From the NCBI RefSeq assembly GCF_041228105.1, contig NZ_CP166097.1, positions 2,914,001 to 2,978,000 of the forward strand: a stretch of 64,000 nt of DNA, given 5' to 3'. Positions 1-8,884 of this stretch are shown piece by piece. The notes beneath the pieces are model-generated. The model did no database searches, was not told where the DNA came from, and saw only the letters and a program-made list of their open reading frames with translations. The DNA is from Pectobacterium aroidearum (GTDB taxonomy: Bacteria > Pseudomonadota > Gammaproteobacteria > Enterobacterales > Enterobacteriaceae). The translations under genes and the position numbers were made by a program. The first letter of the stretch is position 1, and the number at the start of each line of letters is the position of its first letter.

Positions 1-1
1 G

Positions 2-2470
2 ATTGTCGCCGGGCGTACTCCCGTGCGCTATCAGGGGGTGGAAGTCGGCACCGTGCAAAACATCAAGCTGAGCGAAGACCTGCGCACCATACAGGTCGAA
101 GCCAGTATCAAAAGCGATATGAAGGAAGCGTTGCGCAGCGGTACGCAATTCTGGCTAGTGACGCCGAAAGCCTCTCTTGCCGGGGTTTCAGGATTGGATG
201 CGCTGGTGGGCGGGAACTACATCGGTATGATGCCCGGTTCCGGCGAGGCGCAAGAGCACTTTTCCGCGCTGGATACACAGCCGAAATACCGCGTGAATAC
301 CGGAGAGTTGATGATCCATCTCCATGCGGACGACCTCGGCTCACTGAATACGGGCTCGCTGGTTTACTACCGTAAGATCCCGGTGGGAAAAGTCTATGAT
401 TATACGGTTTCTCAGGATCGCCGCGGTGTCATGATTGACGTGCTGGTCGAACGCCGTTTTACCCATCTGGTGAAGAAGAATAGCCGCTTCTGGAACGTGT
501 CCGGTTTTAATGCAGACATCAGCGTCAGCGGTGCGAAAATTGAGATGGAGAATCTGGCGGCGCTGGTTAACGGAGCAATCGCGTTCGATTCCCCGGAAGA
601 GAGCGAAGACGCGAGTGCCGAGCAATCCTATCGCCTCTATCCCGATCTGGCACAGAGCCAGCGCGGGGTAAAAATCACACTGGATTTACCTTCGGGCGAC
701 AGTCTATCCGAAGGTCGCACGCCGCTGATGTATCAGGGGCTGGAAGTCGGCACGCTGAATAAAATCACGTTGAACCCAGTCGACAGCAAGGTCAGCGGAG
801 AGCTGATCATCGATCCTTCCGTGGTTTCGCTGATGCGGGAAGGCACGCGTATCGAACTCAGCAAACCCCAGCTTTCGCTCAGCGATCTGAATGTTTCACG
901 CCTGCTGAGTGGCCCAACGCTGACACTCATTCCCGGCGAAGGCGAACCGCGCCAGCATTTTACCGTCCTGGATAGCGGACAACAGCAACTCACCCAGCCC
1001 GGCGCGCTATCTATTCAGCTGACGGCGGCACAAAGCTATGGCATTGATAGCGGTCAACCCGTATTGCTGCACGGCGTGCAGATCGGTCAGGTCGTGAAAC
1101 GCACGTTGGATGAACAAGGCGTCAGCTTCATTTTGGTGATCGAGCCGCGATATCGCCAGTTATTGCACCGCGACAGCAAATTCATCGTTAACAGCCGCGT
1201 AAATGTGAAGATGGGACTGGATGGGATTCAAGTGCTGGGTGCCAGCGCGCAAGAGTGGGTCAACGGCGGCATTCAGGTTTTACCGGGCAGTAAAGGCGAC
1301 GTGCAGGCGCGTTACCCGCTGTTCAGCGATCTCGAAAAAGCCGAAGAAGGTATTCGCGGTGCCACCCCCTCGCCCACCCTCACCTTAGTGACCGATAGCT
1401 TGCCGGATATTCAGGACGGTTCCATCGTGCTGTACCGTAAATTCCAGGTAGGCGAAATCATGCGGGTGCGACCGAAAGCCGATACCTTTGAGGTTGACGT
1501 TTATATTCGTCCCGAACACCGCAAGCTACTGACGGAAAACAGCGTGTTCTGGGCAGAAGGCGGAGCCCGTGTACAGCTGAATACCTCGGGTCTGACCGTG
1601 CAAGCTTCCCCGCTGAATCGGGCGCTTAAGGGGGCTATCAGTTTTGATAATCTGGAAGGCGCCCCAGAAATTAAAGGCGGCAAACGTGTCCTGTACAACA
1701 ACGAAACGGCGGCGCGCGCCGTGGGGAGCCGCATCATTCTGCGCACCTACGACGCCAGTAAACTCGCGCCGGGTATGCCGATCCGTTATCTGGGCATTGA
1801 TATCGGTCAGTTGGATTCGCTGAAGCTGTCCGAACAACGCAACGAAGTGCTGGTGCAGGCCGTGCTCTATCCTGAGTATGTGCGTAATTTCGCTCGTGCC
1901 GGAACACGTTTTTCCGTCGTCACGCCGGAAATCTCCGCCGCTGGTGTGAACCACCTGGAAACGCTATTCCAGCCTTATATCAACGTCGAGCCGGGCAACG
2001 GCAGCGTCACGCGCAATTTTGAGCTGCAACAGGCCACCATCTCCGATTCTCGCTATCAGGACGGCCTGAATATCAGCGTTGATGCACCGGAAGCCGGCGC
2101 GTTGCAGGTCGGTACACCGGTGCTGTTCCGCGGCATTGAAGTCGGTACGGTAACCGGGCTGTCACTGGGTACGCTCTCCGACCGTATCGCCGTGTCGCTA
2201 CGCATCAGCAAACGCTATCAGCATCTGGTGCGAGATAATTCCGTCTTCTGGCAGGCTTCGGGTTACAACCTGGAATTCGGATTGGTTGGTGGCGTCATCA
2301 AGAGCGGAACCTTCCAGCAGTTTATTCGCGGCGGTATCGCTTTCGCCACGCCGCCTAGCACACCGCTCGCGCCTAAGGCGCAGGAAGGGAAACATTTCCT
2401 GCTACGAAACGAGGAACCTAAAGAGTGGCGGCAATGGGGTACGGCGATTCCAAATCCCCCCAATAATTAA
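2..2470 (+). CDS. letB: LetB (YebT), multi-MCE-domain envelope lipid transport protein, 5' partial
   Basis: The reading frame is open from the first bases, so the start and the N-terminal membrane anchor lie outside the window; about 822 residues are visible against roughly 880 in E. coli LetB. Seven MCE repeats can be counted from recurring motifs of the type YxGxxVG: RYQGVEVGTV, YYRKIPVGKV, MYQGLEVGTL, LLHGVQIGQV, LYRKFQVGEI, RYLGIDIGQL and LFRGIEVGTV. In the family, stacked MCE rings form a periplasm-spanning tunnel that moves phospholipids between the inner and outer membranes, with LetA (YebS) as inner-membrane partner, presumably encoded just upstream. rsmF follows on the same strand. 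The call is firm from the seven repeats and the synteny. Confidence 0.95.
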   Translation: MVAGRTPVRYQGVEVGTVQNIKLSEDLRTIQVEASIKSDMKEALRSGTQFWLVTPKASLAGVSGLDALVGGNYIGMMPGSGEAQEHFSALDTQPKYRVNTGELMIHLHADDLGSLNTGSLVYYRKIPVGKVYDYTVSQDRRGVMIDVLVERRFTHLVKKNSRFWNVSGFNADISVSGAKIEMENLAALVNGAIAFDSPEESEDASAEQSYRLYPDLAQSQRGVKITLDLPSGDSLSEGRTPLMYQGLEVGTLNKITLNPVDSKVSGELIIDPSVVSLMREGTRIELSKPQLSLSDLNVSRLLSGPTLTLIPGEGEPRQHFTVLDSGQQQLTQPGALSIQLTAAQSYGIDSGQPVLLHGVQIGQVVKRTLDEQGVSFILVIEPRYRQLLHRDSKFIVNSRVNVKMGLDGIQVLGASAQEWVNGGIQVLPGSKGDVQARYPLFSDLEKAEEGIRGATPSPTLTLVTDSLPDIQDGSIVLYRKFQVGEIMRVRPKADTFEVDVYIRPEHRKLLTENSVFWAEGGARVQLNTSGLTVQASPLNRALKGAISFDNLEGAPEIKGGKRVLYNNETAARAVGSRIILRTYDASKLAPGMPIRYLGIDIGQLDSLKLSEQRNEVLVQAVLYPEYVRNFARAGTRFSVVTPEISAAGVNHLETLFQPYINVEPGNGSVTRNFELQQATISDSRYQDGLNISVDAPEAGALQVGTPVLFRGIEVGTVTGLSLGTLSDRIAVSLRISKRYQHLVRDNSVFWQASGYNLEFGLVGGVIKSGTFQQFIRGGIAFATPPSTPLAPKAQEGKHFLLRNEEPKEWRQWGTAIPNPPNN

Positions 2471-2481
2471 CGCTCACACCT

Positions 2482-2512
2482 GACAGGGCGACGATGATCG
2501 CCCTGTCGTTTT
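2482..2512 (+). terminator. Rho-independent terminator after letB
   Basis: A perfect inverted repeat, GACAGGGCGA and TCGCCCTGTC with a 6-nt loop, is followed by GTTTTC, 12 nt after the letB stop codon. It separates letB from rsmF, which must have its own promoter or depend on readthrough. Confidence 0.8.
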
Positions 2513-2614
2513 CACGCGCCGTCTTGTCGTTTTCGCATGATGCATGAAAGATCCGTGCTACACTTCGCCGCTTCTTCCCCTCGTTTTACTGAATAACCTG
2601 TACGGAACCACGCC

Positions 2615-4069
2615 GTGGCAAAATTTACCCCAGCCAACCTGCCTGCTGAATTTCTCGACACGATGCGAGACATCATGCCTTCATCGCTTTCGATGGACGA
2701 TTTCATTGCCGCCTGCCAGCGTCCGCTGCGCCGGAGCATCCGCGTCAATACGTTAAAAATTAGCGTCGAGGCCTTTCTTCGGCTCGTGCAGCCTTATGGC
2801 TGGCAGCTTGAGCCAATTCCCTGGTGTCAGGAAGGCTTCTGGCTGCTGAATGCGGAAGAGGAAAACACGCGGCTAGGTAATACGCTGGAACACCTGAGCG
2901 GGCTGTTTTATATTCAGGAAGCCAGTTCCATGTTGCCCGTCAGTGCCCTATTTCATCGTAACGAAGCGCTGGAAACGGTTTTGGACGTCGCGGCAGCACC
3001 GGGTTCTAAAACAACGCAAATCGCAGCACGGCTGGATAACAAAGGGGCTATCGTCGCCAACGAATATTCAGCTAGCCGGGTAAAAGTGCTGCATGCCAAT
3101 ATCAGCCGCTGCGGCGTCAGTAATACCGCGATGACACACTTCGACGGACGCGTTTTTGGCGCAGCGCTGCCGGAGTATTTTGATGCAATACTGCTGGATG
3201 CGCCGTGTTCCGGTGAAGGTGTGGTACGTAAAGATCCGGCGGCGATGAGCCACTGGTCGCCGGAGAGTATTACCGAGATTGCCGCCACCCAGCGCGACCT
3301 GATTCTGAGCGCGTTCCATGCCCTGAAGCCCGGCGGTGTGATGATTTACTCCACCTGTACGCTGAATAAGCAGGAAAACCAGCAGGTCTGCCATTGGCTA
3401 CAGGCGCAATTTCCCGATGCGTGTGAATTTGAATCGTTACGGGATCTCTTCACCGATGCCGAACGCGCCACAACGGAAGACGGCTTCCTGCACGTTTTCC
3501 CGCAGATTTATGACAGCGAAGGCTTTTTTGTTGCCCGTTTGCGGAAAACCGCTAGCGTGCCGCCGCTGCCGCGCCCGGGTTATAAAGTCGGTAAATTCCC
3601 GTTCTCTCCGGTTGCCCCCAAAGATTGCGTGCCACTCATACAAGCGGCACATAAACAGGGCATTCACTGGGATGAGACGCTACTGCAACTGTGGCAGCGT
3701 GATAGCGAGATCTGGCTTTTCCCTGCGGCGCTCACCTCCGCTTTTGGCAACATCAAATTCTCGCGTATTGGCATTAAACTCGCCGAACGCTTCCCTAAAG
3801 GTTTCCGTTGGCAACATGAAGCGATTGTCGCTCTGGCCGATCCAAACGCAAATAATGCCTACGCACTGACCGATGACATCGCCTGCGAGTGGTTCCAGGG
3901 CAAAGACTGCTATCCCAAACCGCTGCCTACTTCAGATGAGCTGATTTTAACCTACCAGAACACGCCAGTCGGTCTGGCCAAGCGTATCAATAGCCGGATA
4001 AAAAATAGCCTGCCGCGCGATTTAGTGCGAGATGGCGCATCATCCGCCCAGCAACTTGCTAAAGAATAA
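2615..4069 (+). CDS. rsmF: 16S rRNA m5C1407 methyltransferase RsmF
   Basis: 484 residues, as in E. coli RsmF (YebU). The N-terminal half is a class I SAM methyltransferase of the NOL1/NOP2/Sun family: SAM-binding [14 protein letters not shown], the motif [14 protein letters not shown] and the catalytic-cysteine motif YSTCTLN near residue 246. The C-terminal part matches the RsmF PUA-like extension. It methylates C1407 in the decoding region of 16S rRNA. The start is GTG; it is chosen because the protein then begins [13 protein letters not shown] and matches the family N-terminus. The upstream Shine-Dalgarno is weak (GGAA). The flanking order letB-rsmF-yebW agrees with E. coli, without yebV. 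Confidence 0.96.
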   Translation: MAKFTPANLPAEFLDTMRDIMPSSLSMDDFIAACQRPLRRSIRVNTLKISVEAFLRLVQPYGWQLEPIPWCQEGFWLLNAEEENTRLGNTLEHLSGLFYIQEASSMLPVSALFHRNEALETVLDVAAAPGSKTTQIAARLDNKGAIVANEYSASRVKVLHANISRCGVSNTAMTHFDGRVFGAALPEYFDAILLDAPCSGEGVVRKDPAAMSHWSPESITEIAATQRDLILSAFHALKPGGVMIYSTCTLNKQENQQVCHWLQAQFPDACEFESLRDLFTDAERATTEDGFLHVFPQIYDSEGFFVARLRKTASVPPLPRPGYKVGKFPFSPVAPKDCVPLIQAAHKQGIHWDETLLQLWQRDSEIWLFPAALTSAFGNIKFSRIGIKLAERFPKGFRWQHEAIVALADPNANNAYALTDDIACEWFQGKDCYPKPLPTSDELILTYQNTPVGLAKRINSRIKNSLPRDLVRDGASSAQQLAKE

Positions 4070-4073
4070 ATGC

Positions 4074-4114
4074 GGTTTCTGCATCAGGTGGCGATAAAAC
4101 CACCTGATGAACCG
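4074..4114 (+). terminator. Hairpin after rsmF
   Basis: A long stem with arms around CATCAGGTGG and CCACCTGATG, extended by outer GCGGTT and AACCGC pairing, lies directly downstream of the rsmF stop. The following stretch is only pyrimidine-rich (TTCTCTCTTTCC), so this may be a weak terminator or a 3'-end stabilising hairpin. Confidence 0.5.
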
Positions 4115-4187
4115 CGCGTTCTCTCTTTCCTCATGGATTTTCATCTATCATCTCTAGAGAGAAAATCAGTAACGTCTGGAGAACGGC

Positions 4188-4379
4188 ATGTTTGCGTTAG
4201 TGATATTTGTTTGTTATCTCGGGCATGGTTGTGACGATGTGGTCGTCGGTGCCTACAACACCGAAGCGCAGTGTCTGCGAGCGATGGACGAACAACGTCT
4301 GCGCCGCGCAGGCTGTTTCCCCATCGAAGAGTATATTGATGGCTTCTGGATACCTGCTCAGGAATACGCTGATTTTTAG
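4188..4379 (+). CDS. yebW: YebW family small protein (DUF1482)
   Basis: 63 residues, the length of E. coli YebW, which it resembles throughout: MFALVIFVCYL at the start, CFPIEEYIDGFW in the second half and the ending PAQEYADF. A GGAG ribosome-binding site sits 6-9 nt before the ATG. Four cysteines are present. The function of the family is unknown. Its position between rsmF and the sdsR-yebY region matches E. coli. Confidence 0.9.
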   Translation: MFALVIFVCYLGHGCDDVVVGAYNTEAQCLRAMDEQRLRRAGCFPIEEYIDGFWIPAQEYADF

Positions 4380-4398
4380 TTTTTCCGTCTGCGTATTC

Positions 4399-5100
4399 TC
4401 ATCGACACACGCCAAAACCGCGCATACCAAAATGAAAGTGATTAGCATGTGCGGCGTTGTATTCCGGCCCCAGCGAATTACCGAAAAAGCGACAGCTTTC
4501 CCTGAACGTGGTGCGCAAATAGCTGCCACGTTCGTCCGTTGCCGACCACTGATTCAGGACGCTCACCTGCCGTCCATCAGAGAGACGGAAAGCTGCGATA
4601 TCCCACGCGTCTGCCGTCGCGTGCTCACTCAAACGTCCTTCTGGCCGATGATAGACATTGCGACAGGCGTAGCTGCCCATATGGTCGATACGCGCCAGCG
4701 ATGAACCGAGCGATTGTGCCTGCGGTCCCGCAACCTGCGCCACAAACATGGTGCTACTCAGCGCCAGCGGACAACTCGCAAGGAAACTGGAACTCAGTGC
4801 GACTGCGCCAAAACTTTGTACCCGAACAGGCGACACCACCGGACATTGTCCACTGACATCATTAGCCTCAGAGAAGCGGAGTCGCCCACTTTCCTGTGCC
4901 TGCTTTAACACCGCCAAACAGGCTTCAGGATCGCTGGCGACCGATTTCATTTTCAGCCGGGTGATAAACGTGGGCGGATCATCGACAGACAGTGGAGAGA
5001 AGGGATCGTAACCAGGGGGAAGGTGACGTTGGATCCAGGGAGCCAACGCCACTAACGTCCCCAGAATTACCAAAAATATCAACCATCCTCGCATCAGCAT
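4399..5100 (-). CDS. Extensin-like C-terminal domain protein, membrane-anchored
   Basis: 233 residues. A single hydrophobic segment at residues 5-24 is most likely an uncleaved signal anchor, placing the rest in the periplasm. The C-terminal half carries motifs of the bacterial extensin-like family (Extensin_C, related to M15/LAS-type zinc peptidases): SEHATADAWD around residue 160 and AHANHFHFGMRG near the end, which supply the expected His/Asp metal ligands. Six or seven cysteines suggest disulphides. The family is thought to act on the cell wall, but no substrate is established. The ATG at 5100 follows a GGGGGA Shine-Dalgarno. It converges on yebW and lies 33 nt downstream of the dehydrogenase gene on the same strand. 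Confidence 0.8.
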   Translation of the reverse strand: MLMRGWLIFLVILGTLVALAPWIQRHLPPGYDPFSPLSVDDPPTFITRLKMKSVASDPEACLAVLKQAQESGRLRFSEANDVSGQCPVVSPVRVQSFGAVALSSSFLASCPLALSSTMFVAQVAGPQAQSLGSSLARIDHMGSYACRNVYHRPEGRLSEHATADAWDIAAFRLSDGRQVSVLNQWSATDERGSYLRTTFRESCRFFGNSLGPEYNAAHANHFHFGMRGFGVCR

Positions 5101-5133
5101 CGTCCCCCGATTATTGTCTTCTCCTGAGTAATA

Positions 5134-6201
5134 TTATGCCATTAACGCAAACTCAGTCGGATTCATTCCCAGTGATACCCCCGCCTCCACAATTTTCTGC
5201 CACTCCTGATCGGACAGAGAAATACCGTCTGCGTGGCGCTGCGCCTGAGAAACACGTTCTGGTTCACCAGCGATTAAAATAGGCTGCGCCGGTTCGGGAG
5301 CCGTTGAAGAACGAACATAGTCCAGCATCGCATCATATTCTTTCTGCAGCCACGCCATAGAAACCATACTGGAGGGATCGATAACAATCGTCGTCATGTT
5401 ATTCACTATCGCTCCCTGGCGCGCGTTTTCCGGTTGAATGGTTCCACCGCCGGACAGCAATCCCGCCAGCATTTCAGCCGCTAAAATCAATCCGCCGCCT
5501 TTATGTTTCGCAATCGGTTTTAAGGCACCGTGCTTCTCACCTTCCCACATGACTTTCGGGTCATTAGTGGAAACGCCGTGGCAATCCAGCATGACGTCTT
5601 CATCAAAGGTTTTGCCTGCCAGATACGCGACACGGGTTTTTCCCAACGCCACCACGCTGGTGGCGAAATCCAGAACAAAGGCCGCGTTATGCTCCGTTGG
5701 CGGGAATGCAATGCAGATTGGGTTTGTCCCAAAACGAGCCTCACTACCGCACCAGGGAGCCACAATCGGGTCGAGATCGTTAACATTGACGAAATGTATC
5801 GAAACGAGCCCGGCATCCGCCGCCATTTCCCCATAGGTGCCGATACGTCCTAAATGGCAGGTAGACGACAGCGTCATTAAACACACGCCCGTCGTTTTCA
5901 CGCGATCAATGGCCGCCTGCATCGCTTCCTTTCCCGTTCGCTGACCAAAACCACGATCGCCAGTAAATTGCAGCACCGCTCCGCTATCGCGCAGTAAACG
6001 GGCCGGAGTATTCGGGTGCATAATGCCTTTCCCAATAAATTCCACATAGTGTGGCAGCATCCCCACGCCGTGACTGTCATGCCCTTTCAGATTAGCCGCT
6101 ACGAGATGCTCGGTGACTGTACGGGCTTCATGTTCTTCACATCCTGCTTTTTGCAATATGACTTGTACCGTGGCCATCAGACGGCTGGCTGAAATCTGCA
6201 T
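5134..6201 (-). CDS. Malate/L-lactate dehydrogenase family oxidoreductase (YbiC/HcxB-like)
   Basis: 355 residues, typical for the Ldh_2 family. Visible family hallmarks are AANLKGHDSHGVGM with the His-Asp pair, TCHLGRIGTYGEMAA, and RFGTNPICIAFP with the NAD(P)-binding region, followed by VLDFATSVVALGKTRVA. It resembles E. coli YbiC (hydroxycarboxylate dehydrogenase B) along its length. Enzymes of this family oxidise 2-hydroxy acids such as malate, lactate or ureidoglycolate; the substrate here cannot be read from sequence. The start has AGGGAAGAGG just upstream. The gene lies before the extensin-like gene on the same strand with a 33-nt gap, so the two may be cotranscribed. Confidence 0.85.
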   Translation of the reverse strand: MQISASRLMATVQVILQKAGCEEHEARTVTEHLVAANLKGHDSHGVGMLPHYVEFIGKGIMHPNTPARLLRDSGAVLQFTGDRGFGQRTGKEAMQAAIDRVKTTGVCLMTLSSTCHLGRIGTYGEMAADAGLVSIHFVNVNDLDPIVAPWCGSEARFGTNPICIAFPPTEHNAAFVLDFATSVVALGKTRVAYLAGKTFDEDVMLDCHGVSTNDPKVMWEGEKHGALKPIAKHKGGGLILAAEMLAGLLSGGGTIQPENARQGAIVNNMTTIVIDPSSMVSMAWLQKEYDAMLDYVRSSTAPEPAQPILIAGEPERVSQAQRHADGISLSDQEWQKIVEAGVSLGMNPTEFALMA

Positions 6202-6404
6202 GCCTCTTCCCTTTATTTATTGATGAATGTTCACAGGATTCATCCTACTGCGGAACGGGGATGAATGGCACAGCGAATAAATGTCAATATTTTTGAAAGA
6301 GAAAAGCAAATCTCTCTGATATTCATTGTCAGCATCCAGCGCTATCATTTTTCACATCAAGGCAACATAACCAATCAACGCAATAAAACGTGAAGGAATG
6401 AATC

Positions 6405-6632
6405 ATGAAAAGCATCAAAAATTTTATCGCAGTTATCGCACTCTCTACCTTATCTTTCGGCGCTTTTGCAGCACAAGAAATCGCAACGGTTTCTGTTAGC
6501 GGTGCTAAATCATTAGATGCCTTCGAAGCACAGGTCGCCCAAAAAGCCAAAAAAGCAGGTGCGTCGTCATATCGCATCGTTTCTGCAACCGGTAATAATC
6601 AATTACGCGGCACCGCAATTCTGTACAAATAA
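6405..6632 (+). CDS. YdgH/BhsA/McbA-like (DUF1471) periplasmic protein
   Basis: 75 residues with a signal peptide (hydrophobic residues 6-22, probable cleavage after GAFA) and one DUF1471 domain: EIATVSVSGAKSLDAFEAQV, then KAKKAGASSYRIVSATGNNQ and a final GTAILYK strand. Members such as BhsA and McbA are enterobacterial stress and biofilm-related periplasmic proteins that often respond to acid, peroxide or metals. A GAAGGA ribosome-binding site precedes the ATG. A short GC-rich hairpin (GGAGCC and GGCTCC at 6650-6665) follows the gene. No operon partner. Confidence 0.88.
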   Translation: MKSIKNFIAVIALSTLSFGAFAAQEIATVSVSGAKSLDAFEAQVAQKAKKAGASSYRIVSATGNNQLRGTAILYK

Positions 6633-6906
6633 ATCGTACCAGACGTCAGGGAGCCTCAGGGCTCCTCTGTCGTATCACCCTCACAATATTCCCGCCTGAC
6701 GTTTCTGTTTCTCACCTTCTCATTCCATCATGGCGAAAATATAGACAAATCAAGTGCAATACCAATCAGTGCGATTGTTTTAACCATCTGGTGAAGGCTC
6801 CTACTCAGCAGTACCATCCCCGACGTTGTAAGGCGTACACAGATACGGCTGACATATATAGGGTTTTGCCTGCTCATCGGACATAGATAATATGGATTTT
6901 ATTTAA

Positions 6907-7389
6907 ATGAAAAAAACATCGCGTTTTATTCTGGCGCTTGCCGGATTGTTAGTTTCCGTTACGACTTATTCCGCAGCACCTCCCTCATCTCACGCGGAGG
7001 AAGCACGGATACCCGCTATCAAACTGATCAATACACCCGATAATCACTCGGCCTTCGTAACAGGCAGCGTGCCAGCTTTGGAAAAAATCACCGCACAGAA
7101 ATTTTGGCTCAGTAATTCTACTGAAGACTGGGAAAAGAATGTCCACCCAGCCCCGCGCAAGCAATATGTCATCACGCTGAAAGGCACGTTGAAATTCCGG
7201 GTCAGCAATGGTTCTACTTTCCTGCTTTCTCCCGGAACGGTGCTGATTGCCGCTGATACGCAAGGGGAAGGACATAGCTGGGAGATGGTTGAAGGCAGCG
7301 AGTGGGTCAGAATTTATATTCCGATTGTGGATGACAGCGATTATTTCACCCCCGACGCATCGGGCGCCGCAATTGCCAAAACGCACTAA
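6907..7389 (+). CDS. Exported cupin-fold protein of unknown function
   Basis: 160 residues. A signal peptide covers about residues 1-22 (ending TTYSA). The mature part reads as a small single-domain cupin: HPAPRKQYVITLKGTLKFRV, then LLSPGTVLIAADTQGEGHSW. The usual cupin metal ligands are only partly present (His in HPAP and in GHSW), so metal binding is uncertain. No Shine-Dalgarno is obvious before the ATG; the nearest GGA is 14 nt upstream and the leader is AT-rich. It stands alone, facing a minus-strand gene. I do not recognise a characterised homologue. Confidence 0.75.
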   Translation: MKKTSRFILALAGLLVSVTTYSAAPPSSHAEEARIPAIKLINTPDNHSAFVTGSVPALEKITAQKFWLSNSTEDWEKNVHPAPRKQYVITLKGTLKFRVSNGSTFLLSPGTVLIAADTQGEGHSWEMVEGSEWVRIYIPIVDDSDYFTPDASGAAIAKTH

Positions 7390-7431
7390 TTTTCCGCAGT
7401 ACATTGGCGACAGAAACCTGTCGCCAACCTA

Positions 7432-7578
7432 TTAATCCTCGTTCGCATCAAAGGGATCTTCAACATCATCCTTGCTGTCATCACGTTTGCGAGGAATCTC
7501 TCCCTGATCTTTCGGCGCGTCTTTTGCTGGATGATCGTTTTCATCCTTGTGTTTGGTACTCGTATGTTTATCCGTCAT
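7432..7578 (-). CDS. Small, highly charged hydrophilic protein (48 aa)
   Basis: A 48-residue frame from ATG at 7578 to TAA at 7432, with a strong ribosome-binding site (GGGAGGAA, 4 nt before the ATG). The product starts MTDKHTSTKHKDENDH and ends DPFDANED; more than half of its residues are Asp, Glu, Lys, Arg or His and there is almost no hydrophobic residue, so it should be intrinsically disordered and cytosolic. It lies between the cupin gene (convergent) and the excalibur gene (divergent). The Shine-Dalgarno and charge pattern support coding. No function can be given. Confidence 0.65.
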   Translation of the reverse strand: MTDKHTSTKHKDENDHPAKDAPKDQGEIPRKRDDSKDDVEDPFDANED

Positions 7579-7815
7579 TGCTTCCTCCCATCACGTCGTG
7601 TTCTATCAATTTAGTCGATAATCTTTAGAACGAGAGACGAATTCGGAAAGAAACACAGCACGGGAAAGATCTTATTCACCGAAGGTGGTTGATTTTTAAA
7701 CAGCGCTGACAGCATTCTTATCATAATCTTTACGCTGATAATGAAGAATTATTAATCTTTATGTCCCAACGACAATGATAGTCTTGATTTGTACAACTCT
7801 TTTATGGATATATCG

Positions 7816-8124
7816 ATGAAACGAACACTCTTCGTTATTTTATTATCTACAGCCTTCTCTTTTACTGTTCAGGCAGCATCGCCTCATCAATACCGTAATG
7901 ATGATGACAGTTGGAGAGCAGAAAAAATAGAGACAGAAGATCGACAACAAGAAACAAATCGTTTTGTCTGTGATGGTAGGCAATATTGCTCTCAGATGAG
8001 ATCGAGAGAAGAGGCATATTTTTTCATTGAAAACTGCCCTAACACCCGAATGGATGGCGACCGTGATGGGATTCCTTGCGAAAACGACTCACGCTTTCCT
8101 CCACTGAGATCCAAGCGGTATTAA
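7816..8124 (+). CDS. Secreted excalibur-domain protein
   Basis: 102 residues from the ATG at 7816, chosen because the protein then opens with a standard signal peptide (MKRTLFVILLSTAFSFTVQA); an in-frame ATG at 7789 would add nine residues before it. The C-terminal half is an excalibur calcium-binding domain: FVCDGRQYCSQM, REEAYFFIENCPNT and the hallmark DGDRDGIPCEND, with four cysteines positioned for disulphides. Such domains occur on extracellular nucleases or alone; no nuclease part is present here. A bidirectional terminator lies about 120 nt downstream, shared with the cold-shock gene. Confidence 0.82.
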   Translation: MKRTLFVILLSTAFSFTVQAASPHQYRNDDDSWRAEKIETEDRQQETNRFVCDGRQYCSQMRSREEAYFFIENCPNTRMDGDRDGIPCENDSRFPPLRSKRY

Positions 8125-8246
8125 CTGCCTCATAAACACTAGCACATCATGAATTTAAAAATGATGCGTGATTGAAGTAATAATTCAGCCATTCTGGTGA
8201 ACTCTGAGTATAAACATCTCATTCCAATTAGCGATGAAATACAAAC

Positions 8247-8277
8247 AAAAACCCCCAGCTTTACGCTAGGGGTTTTT
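8247..8277. terminator. Bidirectional terminator between the excalibur gene and the cold-shock gene
   Basis: AAAAACCCCCAGC and GCTAGGGGTTTTT form a stem over a short loop, with A and T tracts on the two sides. It can end the plus-strand excalibur transcript and the minus-strand cold-shock transcript. Confidence 0.8.
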
Positions 8278-8351
8278 AGTGTTTTTCTTGACTGCTCCGG
8301 TTTAAACCATCATCGCTATCGCAAGAGAAACATTAATGCAATTTGGCTTTA

Positions 8352-8564
8352 TTACAGTGCAACAACGTTGCCAGCTGCTGGGCCTTTCTGGCCATTTTCA
8401 ATGGTGAACTCAACCTTTTGGCCTTCGTCCAGAGTTTTGAAATCGTTGCTCTGAATAGCAGAGAAATGTACGAATACATCTTTGCTGCCGTTGTCAGGAG
8501 TAATGAAACCAAAACCTTTACCCGCGTCAAACCATTTTACTAAACCAGTCATTTTATTAGACAT
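8352..8564 (-). CDS. CspA-family cold-shock RNA chaperone (CspG/CspB-like)
   Basis: 70 residues forming one OB-fold cold-shock domain, starting [20 protein letters not shown] as in E. coli CspG and CspB. RNP1 (KGFGFI) and RNP2 (VFVHF) are intact. Proteins of this type melt RNA secondary structure at low temperature. The ATG is preceded by AAGGTAAT, as in cspA, and by a long leader that aligns with the cspA leader (separate entry), which points to a cold-inducible rather than constitutive paralogue. Which csp paralogue this is cannot be decided from sequence alone, so no symbol is given. Confidence 0.93.
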   Translation of the reverse strand: MSNKMTGLVKWFDAGKGFGFITPDNGSKDVFVHFSAIQSNDFKTLDEGQKVEFTIENGQKGPAAGNVVAL

Positions 8565-8727
8565 AGAAATTACCTTAATTTTTTATAGCGCCTTCCGGCA
8601 AATAGGGCCTGTGCACAGAATTTAATTAGCAACAATAAGGAGGCTCAAAAGAAGGGATATCTATGGATAACACTTAGAAATGAGAACTGCTTTACTAAAC
8701 TGCTTTTAGGTCTGCGAATCAAACCGA
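8565..8727 (-). promoter_or_regulatory. cspA-type cold-shock 5' untranslated leader
   Basis: The 160-nt leader of the cold-shock gene aligns in parts with the E. coli cspA leader (about 160 nt). The 5' end holds a cold-box-like segment, GGTTTGATTCGCAGACC, followed by AAGCAGTTTAGTAAAGCAG. The 3' end holds the upstream box GCCGGAAGGC and AAGGTAAT before the ATG. A -10-like GTTAAT lies at 8734-8739. In cspA this leader refolds with temperature, stabilising the mRNA and exposing the start site in the cold. Confidence 0.8.
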
Positions 8728-8884
8728 CGACTCATTAACGCATGTATAAATATCTTTAGCAAGCATTTATTTTTAAATATGCCTTAAAAGGCCTACAGAG
8801 ACAAAATTCGCCAGTTTCTGAAAAAAAATAAACCAAGGAGATAGTAGGTTAAAGATCGTTTTTCATTCATTGGCGTTCTAAATC

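Noticed and set aside
4539..5282. Several plus-strand frames opposite the extensin-like gene
   Set aside because: They are mirror frames of a well-supported minus-strand gene; none has a ribosome-binding site or family features.
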